DNA of 10,000 nt from Anaerolineales bacterium. GTDB lineage: Bacteria; Chloroflexota; Anaerolineae; Epilineales; JAANWY01. The stretch covers positions 1-10,000 of the forward strand of contig JAANWY010000222.1 of NCBI GenBank assembly GCA_018263655.1. Direction: 5' to 3'. The position numbers and the translations under genes were made by a program. Below the pieces are notes generated by a model. That model had not been told where the DNA came from and ran no database searches. It was given only the letters and a program-made list of their open reading frames with translations. Numbering within the stretch: the first letter of the stretch is position 1; every line of letters starts with the position of its first letter. Shown here in pieces: positions 1-4,778 of the stretch.

Positions 1-110
1 CCGACCCCGTTTTTCCGCATTTCTCAACTGCAAGGGCGGTAGCCGGGCAATAGCCGGGCAATAGCCGGGCAATAGCCGGGCAATAGCCGGGCAATAGCCT
101 GAACAGTTAC
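1..110. repeat. Intergenic repeat element, copy 1, with an 11-bp tandem array
   Basis: Bases 1-49 match 3431-3480 at roughly nine positions in ten, so the two are copies of one intergenic element; this copy may begin before the window. Inside it the unit tagccgggcaa is repeated five times exactly, end to end, at 40-94, followed by a partial unit and the end block agcctgaacagttac at 96-110. That end block resembles gcctgagtagttacc at 3665-3679, the end of the second copy. The second copy holds one tagccgggca unit, so the array here is a local expansion. There is no credible coding potential. Function unknown; replication slippage is the simplest explanation of the array. Confidence 0.85.
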
Positions 111-157
111 ATCTTCTCAATATATGGGGGGCATGTAGGACGATTTGGTAAATCGTC

Positions 158-163
158 AGGAGG
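158..163 (+). promoter_or_regulatory. Ribosome binding site deciding the methyltransferase start
   Basis: AGGAGG is a full anti-Shine-Dalgarno match, 11 bases before ATG 175. It lies inside the reading frame that opens at TTG 145, which argues for 175 as the true start. Confidence 0.6.
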
Positions 164-174
164 ACTTACTCCAG

Positions 175-741
175 ATGAAAGGCTTCGATCACTTCGCTCT
201 ATTCGCGCCGTTCTATGATCGCGTGTTCGAGTTCATGGAGCCTACGCGGCTGCGCGAGTTATTGAGGTTGCCGGCTGACGGCTGGTTGTTGGATGCCGGC
301 GGGGGCACTGGCCGCGTCGCCGACGCACTTTGCGGGCAGGCCGGCAACATCGTGGTGGTGGATATGTCAGCCGCCATGCTCCGCGAGACACGACAGAAGG
401 CGTGCCTTGAGGCGGCGCGGAGCCACGTCGAACGGTTACCCTTCCCTGATGCTGTGTTCGACCGTATTCTGGTCGTCGACGCGTTTCATCATTTCTGCGA
501 CCAGGAAGAGGCTGCCGCAGACCTAATGCGTGTGCTAAAGGCCGGCGGCCGGCTGGTAATCGAAGAGCCGAACATTGAGCTGTGGCCCGTGAAACTGGTC
601 GCGCTGGCCGAGCGACTGGCCCTCATGCGCAGCCGTTTCTTTTCGCCGGCCGACATGCGGCAGATGTTCGAGAGGCTGGGGGGGCGAGCCGCAGTGGAGC
701 TTGACGACGGGATTACGGCCTGGATCGTCGTGGACAAGTAG
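175..741 (+). CDS. Class I SAM-dependent methyltransferase (Methyltransf_11 / UbiE-like)
   Basis: A 188-residue soluble protein that should transfer a methyl group from S-adenosylmethionine to an unidentified acceptor. The Rossmann-type motif I is DAGGGTG at residues 40-46. The acidic residue of the following strand is D63 in VVVDMSAAML. A motif like that of UbiE-type small-molecule methyltransferases follows at LPFPDAVFDRI (88-98), then DAFHHF (102-107) and LKAGGRLVIEEP (121-132). It is shorter than typical UbiE (about 230-250 residues), mainly through a short C-terminal part. I chose ATG at 175 because AGGAGG at 158-163 lies 11 bases upstream; the frame could also open at TTG 145, which has no such site. 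The gene stands alone behind a repeat array and ends 4 bases from the stop of a convergent gene. Substrate not predictable. Confidence 0.88.
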   Translation: MKGFDHFALFAPFYDRVFEFMEPTRLRELLRLPADGWLLDAGGGTGRVADALCGQAGNIVVVDMSAAMLRETRQKACLEAARSHVERLPFPDAVFDRILVVDAFHHFCDQEEAAADLMRVLKAGGRLVIEEPNIELWPVKLVALAERLALMRSRFFSPADMRQMFERLGGRAAVELDDGITAWIVVDK

Positions 742-750
742 GCGCCTACT
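737..750. repeat. Perfect 14-base palindrome carrying both convergent stop codons
   Basis: agtaggcgcctact reads the same on both strands. It contains the TAG stop of the methyltransferase gene (739-741) and the TAG stop of the convergent minus-strand gene (746-748). It could fold as a short hairpin in either transcript, but neither strand has a T-run after it, so it is not a standard intrinsic terminator. Confidence 0.7.
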
Positions 751-1171
751 CAGCCGGCACGATGCCGTAATGGGGGCGGCCGGTCAAGAGCCGTAGAATC
801 GTCTGCGGATTACTCTTCCCAATACGCCGCTGAAGCTCCTTCGGCGTCATCGGACGGTTTCCGCTCGCTAGTAGCGTGCGGAAAACTGCCGCCGTGAGGG
901 GCGTAGTGGAGCCCACGTATTCAGGTTGCTGGCTGCAATGGGACAACAGGCGAGCCCACAGCTCATTCAGATGTCGCACCTCGCCTGTCTGCGAATCTAC
1001 ATGATCCACGGTCTCAAGTTTCCCGTCGGTCAACGCCAATTCCTCCTGGCACGCGGGACACAGCGCGCCGTGAAGATACACTCGAAAGTCGCGACCGACA
1101 TGGGGCCACCACTCCGCGTCGATGGAGAACTTGGTCTCAACTGTGGGGCGTCGCACGCGACGCGACATCAT
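746..1171 (-). CDS. Uncharacterised 141-residue protein with a Cys pair and a C-terminal helix-turn-helix-like segment
   Basis: I do not recognise the family. The N-terminus is basic (SRRVRRPTVETKF). A CPAC pair (C38, C41) follows, with H57, H67 and C79 nearby that could complete a metal site. A C-terminal stretch (about 89-139) has the feel of a winged helix: a first helix around PLTAAVFRTLLASG, then MTPKELQRRIG, then a recognition-like helix NPQTILRLLTG. The start is ATG 1171: GGGAGGAG (1184-1177) sits 5 bases upstream, and the ATG overlaps the TGA of the preceding gene as ATGA, a sign of translational coupling. A longer frame opening at 1204 is less likely. Second gene of a two-gene unit. 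A nucleic-acid-binding role is inference only. Confidence 0.75.
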   Translation of the reverse strand: MMSRRVRRPTVETKFSIDAEWWPHVGRDFRVYLHGALCPACQEELALTDGKLETVDHVDSQTGEVRHLNELWARLLSHCSQQPEYVGSTTPLTAAVFRTLLASGNRPMTPKELQRRIGKSNPQTILRLLTGRPHYGIVPAE

Positions 1172-1935
1172 GCCGACTCCTCCCGCTGATAGCCCAATGC
1201 CCACAGAGGTTCACTAATCGCACCCACGTTGATGAAGCGCTCATCTTCGCTGAGCGCTTGATTGAGTGCAAGCTTGCGCGCCTCAAGCGGGATATCTTCC
1301 GAAAGCTCGATTTCCTCGAGGAGTCGCTCGGTAGGCAATGCGTCATCAGCGACCACAATCATTGCCTCGGCTATGTTCCGATAGCCGACGTGAATCTCGG
1401 GGAGTAGCCCAGTGAGAATCCACTGATCGCCGTAGCGGACGAACTCTGAACTCGAAGACAACGCTTCCAGCAGTTGTTCGCGCACGATGTCATCAAACTG
1501 CTGAGAGAGATCGTCGATGGAGATAGGGCGATCGTCAATGTTCAAAACATGAGGCTCGGGAAATTCACTTGCGAATTCCCGCATCCTGTCACCGTCCAGC
1601 CGAACTTGAATCACCTTAAACAACCCGTACTCCGGGTTTCGGCCTTCGCGAACATCAACTATTTCGCCGGCTATATCTTCACCCAGGGCGGGGAAGAGCA
1701 AGCGTTGGCCAACCTCATAGCCTTCCTTCGGCTGGTAGACGGGGCCTGCAGCCTCGGCACGCGCCCGGCGGTTCTGCTCGGCTTTCTTAGCCCGTCGCTC
1801 AATCAGTTGACGCGCGAGTTCGCCTGTCGTTCGAGGCACCTCATCCTCGACAAACCGTTCGTATAGCTTCTCCAGATCTCGCTCCGAGACCTCAAACTCC
1901 TCCTGCCAAAACTCTACTGTCTCGATTGGCTGCAT
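1168..1935 (-). CDS. Uncharacterised 255-residue protein with two similar C-terminal modules
   Basis: First gene of the coupled pair; family not recognised. Residues 1-65 are strongly charged and helical, ending in a basic stretch (RRAKKAEQNRRARAEA). Residues 70-120 look like a small beta-barrel (VGQRLLFPALGEDIAGEIVDV). The C-terminal third has two related segments. One is LLEALSSSSEFVRYGDQWIL at 155-174. The other is at 224-247, with key residues L, ALS, ERFINVG and LWAL. The shared pattern L-x-x-AL-S-(x)n-F-(V/I)-x-x-G-(x)n-W-x-L recalls the winged-helix pattern of HARE-HTH/RNA polymerase delta proteins; this is a tentative reading. ATG 1935 lies 15 bases after AGGAGG (1956-1951), longer than usual spacing. 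A promoter about 140 bases upstream is near consensus. The stop overlaps the next start (ATGA). Confidence 0.78.
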   Translation of the reverse strand: MQPIETVEFWQEEFEVSERDLEKLYERFVEDEVPRTTGELARQLIERRAKKAEQNRRARAEAAGPVYQPKEGYEVGQRLLFPALGEDIAGEIVDVREGRNPEYGLFKVIQVRLDGDRMREFASEFPEPHVLNIDDRPISIDDLSQQFDDIVREQLLEALSSSSEFVRYGDQWILTGLLPEIHVGYRNIAEAMIVVADDALPTERLLEEIELSEDIPLEARKLALNQALSEDERFINVGAISEPLWALGYQREESA

Positions 1936-2076
1936 AATAAGCGTGTTCTGCCTCCTGTTTGATCACATGAACAAGGCCAGCTTCCGACGAGGCTAAAATC
2001 GGATTGACGAAGCTCCCTCGTCCGAGCTGGCCGCAAGTGCCAGAGAATACTGACCAGTCTTTGGTACATCCTCGTT

Positions 2077-2105
2077 ATTATACCATGCCTGAAGTATTTG
2101 TCCAA
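2077..2105 (-). promoter_or_regulatory. Sigma-70 type promoter for the unknown gene pair
   Basis: On the minus strand, TTGGAC (2105-2100) and TATAAT (2082-2077) are separated by exactly 17 bases (2099-2083). The -10 hexamer matches consensus fully and the -35 at four of six positions. Transcription would begin near 2070, giving a leader of about 135 bases before ATG 1935. Confidence 0.75.
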
Positions 2106-2152
2106 ATTCTATTTGGAACCGATCAGGAATTCTAAAGTTGATTCGAATTTGG

Positions 2153-2275
2153 GTGCTGACTGTCCAAGAATCATGCTGAGTAGGCGACAGCCGTATCGAA
2201 GTGTGATTCTTGGACAGTCAGCACGCTTCGATACGCCCGCTCCCCTTCGACGGGCTCAGGACGACGCTCAGCATG
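2153..2275. repeat. Nested inverted repeats (21-bp perfect arms plus two more pairings)
   Basis: Arms 2153-2173 and 2204-2224 are perfect 21-base reverse complements (core ctgactgtccaagaatc) with a 30-base spacer. A second perfect pair, cgtatcgaag (2192-2201) and cttcgatacg (2226-2235), interleaves with the first, so both could form only as a pseudoknot or as alternatives. A third pair is catgctgag (2172-2180) and ctcagcatg (2267-2275). No T-run follows on either strand. It could be a small non-autonomous element or a structured end for the exonuclease-WYL transcript; the sequence does not decide. Confidence 0.8.
2243..2263 (+). repeat. cttcga...ctcagga dispersed repeat, single copy
   Basis: cccttcgacgggctcaggac is a variant of the dispersed motif cccttcgacaagctcaggac, also found at 3368-3389, 3531-3551, 3578-3621 and 4563-4623. 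All these copies are intergenic. Confidence 0.8.
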
Positions 2276-2288
2276 CTGACCGTCAAAT

Positions 2289-3125
2289 CTAGAACTCCTG
2301 GGACCCGATTTTCATTTCCAAGATGCGATCGAGTCGAAATGACCGCTCGGCCTGACGCAGGTGGCAATACGCCACGAGGTAGCGTAGGCCCGAGCGCTCA
2401 TCGATGCGGATCGGATCCACCCGGCGATCACTGATTTTGCCGTGGCGAGACCGATAGCGGAGATGGACAGCTTGACCGTGGCGAAGCGCGTCCTCCAGTT
2501 CGGGCGGGATGGGATCAACGATCACAGCCTCGCGATGCCGGCCATGCTGGACATTCACCAAATCGCCCAGTGTCCTCACCCCTTTATTGCGCAAGTCGTC
2601 CGCCAGCCACCACAGGAGGTTTTTCACCGCCAGCGCGTCACCGAGCGCGCGGTGTTGCTGGGGGTGTGATAGCCCTAGCCGGCGCGTCAGGTTATCAAGG
2701 CTGTTGCTGGGAAAGCGGTACGCGCGCCGGGCGATGGTCAGTGTGTCAACACTACGATTCTCAAGTTCGCCCTGCCAGGCCAGACGCAATTCGTGATTGA
2801 TAAAGCCCAAATCGAAGGGGACGTTGTGCGCGACGATGACGGCGCCGTCGAGCAATGGTAAAACGTCGTCGAGCAGCTCATGGAAGCGCACTGCATCTGC
2901 CACCATGCTATCCGTGATGCCATTGACGGCTTGGGCGCCGGCACCAATGCGGCGGCCAGGGTTCACCAATGAGCTAAAGCGTCGCGTCTCCAGCCGGCCG
3001 ACCGTGCGAACAACGGCAATCTCGCATACTCGATGGCCGCGCGCCGGCTCAAGTCCAGTGGTCTCGACGTCCAGACACGCAAACGGCGTATGTTCCAGGT
3101 CAAGCTGGGTGTAGGCTTCGCTCAT
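2289..3125 (-). CDS. DEDDh 3'-5' exonuclease (DnaQ/epsilon-like) fused to a C-terminal WYL domain
   Basis: A 278-residue cytoplasmic protein. Residues 14-172 form a DnaQ-type exonuclease: Exo I LDVETTG (D19, E21), Exo II HNVPFD (D105) and Exo III HRALGD (H158, D163) give the full DEDDh set, so the enzyme should remove nucleotides from DNA or RNA 3' ends. After a linker (about 173-205), residues 207-275 match a WYL domain: LRYRSRHGK, then RRVDPIRI, YLVAYC and RSFRLDRI. WYL domains are known mostly as ligand- or nucleic-acid-sensing parts of transcription regulators, including those of phage-defence loci. No helix-turn-helix is present here, so the WYL part may regulate the nuclease or bind its substrate (inference). 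No clear Shine-Dalgarno precedes ATG 3125. It stands alone between two repeat-filled spacers. Confidence 0.9.
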   Translation of the reverse strand: MSEAYTQLDLEHTPFACLDVETTGLEPARGHRVCEIAVVRTVGRLETRRFSSLVNPGRRIGAGAQAVNGITDSMVADAVRFHELLDDVLPLLDGAVIVAHNVPFDLGFINHELRLAWQGELENRSVDTLTIARRAYRFPSNSLDNLTRRLGLSHPQQHRALGDALAVKNLLWWLADDLRNKGVRTLGDLVNVQHGRHREAVIVDPIPPELEDALRHGQAVHLRYRSRHGKISDRRVDPIRIDERSGLRYLVAYCHLRQAERSFRLDRILEMKIGSQEF

Positions 3126-3166
3126 TGGGGACGACTGACTCGCCAGGCTAGCATAATGGTTGCATA

Positions 3167-3236
3167 ATCATTTTTGACTATCAAAACCGGTGACTTTTCC
3201 TAGAGTTTTTGCCCGAACTTGATAGTCAAAAATGAT
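3167..3236. repeat. Perfect 18-bp inverted repeat upstream of the exonuclease-WYL gene
   Basis: Arms atcatttttgactatcaa (3167-3184) and ttgatagtcaaaaatgat (3219-3236) are exact reverse complements with a 34-base spacer. The AT-rich arms contrast with the GC-rich surroundings. The left arm lies about 42 bases before the exonuclease-WYL start codon. It could be a paired operator, or the ends of a very small mobile element. Confidence 0.8.
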
Positions 3237-3250
3237 CATAATGGCTACAT

Positions 3251-3272
3251 CTCGGACTAATTTTAGTCCGAG
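3251..3272. repeat. Near-perfect 22-base palindrome
   Basis: ctcggactaa and ttagtccgag form 10-bp arms around two central T bases. There is no terminator T-run after it, so an operator-like site or repeat remnant is as likely as a hairpin. Confidence 0.65.
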
Positions 3273-3340
3273 AGCCAGCCCATGGCAAATCAAAAATGGC
3301 GATTACCTCGACAATGTCACATTACCGCCCCACGTTGGGC

Positions 3341-3410
3341 GAAGGTCTCCCGACCGAGCCCGTTTCGCCCCTTCGACAAGCTCAGGACGTCGCTCGGTCA
3401 GGAGACCTTC
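3341..3410. repeat. 19-bp inverted repeat enclosing a cttcga repeat
   Basis: gaaggtctcccgaccgagc (3341-3359) and gctcggtcaggagaccttc (3392-3410) are reverse complements with one mismatch. The 32-base interior carries the dispersed repeat cccttcgacaagctcaggac (3368-3387). Confidence 0.75.
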
Positions 3411-3480
3411 GGCGATCAAAGGCCGGGAGACCGACCCCCATTTTTCCGCATTTCTCAACTTCGAGGGCGGTAGCCGGGCA

Positions 3481-3653
3481 GGTAACCGTTCAGGGGTATC
3501 ACGACTAGCATCCCGAGCAGCGCGAAACGACGTCCTGAGCCTGACGAAGGGCAGCGTTGAGCGCGTATCGAGGCAACGTCCTGAGCGGCGTCCTGAGCCT
3601 GTCGAAGGGCCTGTCGAAGGGATGCTCCATGGGTTACCCCCTGAACGCTTACA
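3481..3653. mobile_element. MITE-like insert with imperfect terminal inverted repeats
   Basis: The left end reads ggtaaccgttcaggggta (3481-3498). The right end (about 3633-3651) carries taccccctgaacgcttac, its reverse complement apart from a few mismatches and one indel. The direct repeat ccgggca flanks the insert at 3474-3480 and 3654-3660, as a target duplication would. The interior holds reverse-oriented cttcga repeats (3531-3551, 3578-3621) and no gene. Since ccgggca is also part of the 11-bp unit that is tandem in copy 1, the flanking repeat could instead come from two neighbouring units. Confidence 0.5.
3531..3621 (-). repeat. Cluster of reverse-oriented cttcga repeats
   Basis: cgtcctgagcctgacgaagg (3531-3550), cgtcctgagc (3578-3587) and gtcctgagcctgtcgaaggg (3590-3609), the last followed by cctgtcgaaggg (3610-3621), are complementary to the motif cccttcgacaagctcaggac seen at 3368. 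They lie within the MITE-like insert. Confidence 0.75.
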
Positions 3654-3673
3654 CCGGGCAGTAGCCTGAGTAG

Positions 3674-4387
3674 TTACCAAAAATGATCAGCCTGATCACT
3701 GAAATGCTGTTGCAGCCACTCCCGCTCTCGCGAGGCGCGCAACAATTGCAGTACGTTGATCGTATAGTGCATTGCGAAGACAGACAGTACGGACCAGCGC
3801 CACAGAAAAACCAACGACAGCACGAATCCAACTGCACCTGTCGCGAGGATGCCGAGCGGCCCCTGCGGGGCGTGCATCACACCGAACAGGAGTGAACTAG
3901 CAATGGCCAGCGCCACAGCCGGCCACAGCACCGACAACCCGCCCACCAGCAGCGACCGGAAGAGCAATTCCTCGACCAGGGCGGCCGGCGCGAGAGCTAG
4001 CGGCACCAACAGCCATTCACGGGGCGTCTCGGGCAATATGTTCAGCATCACAATCGGCGAGTAAACTCCCGGGCCGAAGCGGGTGACGGCCCAGCGCGTG
4101 AGCGGATGCAGCGTGGCTTGGATAGCGCTCCCCAACGCCAAACCGATGAGAATGTCGTCGAGGGGTGATTCGATGGCCCACCCTAAGCGCGCTGATGGGA
4201 GGCCGCTCAGCCACGCCAGCGCGAAACATACGGCGATGAGTAGGAGACGAAACCCATTTTCAGCCGGCGACAGCATCAGATTGAAAGGTACTTCAATCTC
4301 CCTCAACAGTTGAGCACTGCGGTATGTGAGATACGCGACAGCCGCAGTCATCGCCAGGGTGCATGTCGTGAAGAGTGTCAGACGCAT
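3674..4387 (-). CDS. CPBP family intramembrane metalloprotease (Rce1/Abi type)
   Basis: A 237-residue membrane protein with about six to seven hydrophobic segments from residue 5 to 215. The three family motifs are present. The first is EELLFR (E139, E140, R144), carrying the catalytic glutamate pair. The second is FGVMH (F168, H172). The third is HYTIN (H207, N211). These residues line the metal site in Rce1-like proteases. Bacterial members have been tied to protein processing, bacteriocin self-protection and abortive infection; nothing here fixes the substrate. ATG 4387 has no strong Shine-Dalgarno; M13 is an alternative start. It is divergent from a second CPBP gene at 4779, across a 391-base spacer. 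Confidence 0.9.
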   Translation of the reverse strand: MRLTLFTTCTLAMTAAVAYLTYRSAQLLREIEVPFNLMLSPAENGFRLLLIAVCFALAWLSGLPSARLGWAIESPLDDILIGLALGSAIQATLHPLTRWAVTRFGPGVYSPIVMLNILPETPREWLLVPLALAPAALVEELLFRSLLVGGLSVLWPAVALAIASSLLFGVMHAPQGPLGILATGAVGFVLSLVFLWRWSVLSVFAMHYTINVLQLLRASREREWLQQHFSDQADHFW

Positions 4388-4407
4388 AGCGAGAAAGCCA
4401 CGATTGC

Positions 4408-4436
4408 TTGACGGCTAGTTCGGGGCCATGTAGAAT
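4408..4436 (+). promoter_or_regulatory. Sigma-70 type promoter facing the second CPBP gene
   Basis: TTGACG (4408-4413) and TAGAAT (4431-4436) are 17 bases apart; each hexamer matches consensus at five of six positions. It points toward the protease gene at 4779, which would then have a leader of about 335 bases through repeats. A nearer, weaker promoter cannot be excluded. Confidence 0.6.
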
Positions 4437-4562
4437 GAGCACACTGTTCGCAGTTGACGTTATCGTACCACACGCCAGAGGAGAAGGCAACCAGAGACAG
4501 CTGGTGGTTACCCATAACTTGGATGTTAAGTTGTTTCATGTGTGAGCTGTGCGTACATCGAA

Positions 4563-4623
4563 CCCTTCGACAGGCCCCCTTCGACAAGCTCAGGACGTCG
4601 CTTCGATGAACTCAGGACGTCGC
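4563..4623 (+). repeat. Cluster of cttcga...ctcagga repeats
   Basis: Three units lie in the same orientation: cccttcgacagg (4563-4574, partial), cccttcgacaagctcaggac (4578-4597) and cttcgatgaactcaggac (4601-4618). The last two are each followed by gtcgc or gtcgct. Confidence 0.8.
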
Positions 4624-4643
4624 AAGTTCGAGCGTCCAGGAAG

Positions 4644-4699
4644 CTGAAACTTGTTTCAGGCCTGCCTGTGCGGAGCACGCAGACAGGCCTGCCTGTGCG
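4644..4699. repeat. Palindrome plus 16-bp direct repeats
   Basis: ctgaaac-tt-gtttcag (4644-4659) is a perfect 7-bp-stem palindrome, found again identically at 6318-6333. It runs directly into caggcctgcctgtgcg (4657-4672), which recurs at 4684-4699; the segment between (gagcacgcagacagg) partly pairs with the flanking repeats. Confidence 0.7.
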
Positions 4700-4778
4700 T
4701 GGGCAGGTCTTGGGGGTTCGGGCCTGCCTCTACTTAACAAAGGACCTATGGGGAAACATCAGGAGATAGGGGCCAACA

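Larger units (their letters stand above)
1936..2288. other. Gene-free spacer with a promoter and nested inverted repeats
   Basis: These 353 bases lie between the exonuclease-WYL stop and the start of the unknown pair, both on the minus strand. No credible gene is seen. The spacer holds the promoter and about 135-base leader of the unknown pair (1936-2105), a 21-bp perfect inverted repeat with further overlapping palindromes (2153-2275), and one copy of the cttcga...ctcagga repeat (2243-2263). Confidence 0.7.
3126..3673. other. Gene-free, repeat-packed spacer
   Basis: These 548 bases separate the exonuclease-WYL start from the end of the first CPBP protease gene. Open frames here run through repeats and resemble no protein. 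The contents in order are: an 18-bp inverted repeat (3167-3236), a 22-base palindrome (3251-3272), a 19-bp inverted repeat enclosing a cttcga repeat (3341-3410), and a second copy of the window-start element (3431-3679) interrupted by a MITE-like insert (3481-3653). Confidence 0.8.
3431..3679. repeat. Intergenic repeat element, copy 2, interrupted
   Basis: 3431-3480 matches 1-49 closely, and 3656-3679 (gggcagtagcctgagtagtt then acc) matches the end of copy 1 (90-110). In between, 3481-3653 is extra sequence absent from copy 1, so this copy appears to have been interrupted. Confidence 0.7.
4388..4778. other. Divergent spacer between two CPBP genes, with promoter and repeats
   Basis: These 391 bases contain no credible gene. 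They hold a rightward sigma-70 type promoter (4408-4436), a cluster of cttcga repeats (4563-4623), the palindrome ctgaaacttgtttcag (4644-4659) and two direct copies of caggcctgcctgtgcg (4657-4672 and 4684-4699). Much of the region after the promoter would be the untranslated leader of the 4779 gene. Confidence 0.65.

Noticed and set aside
40..94. Possible CRISPR array
   Set aside because: The units are 11 bases and directly adjacent, with no spacers and no cas genes in view.
1914..2105. 63-residue minus-strand open frame
   Set aside because: It begins inside the -35 element of the strong promoter and overlaps the next start; it would not be transcribed from that promoter.
3232..3680. Overlapping open frames on both strands (about 145 and 125 residues)
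   Set aside because: They run through inverted and dispersed repeats, are rich in Arg/Ser/Pro and match no known fold pattern; they are by-products of GC-rich repeats.
4542..4769. 75-residue open frame upstream of the long CPBP gene
   Set aside because: It is composed of cttcga repeats and palindromes and has no ribosome binding site of note.
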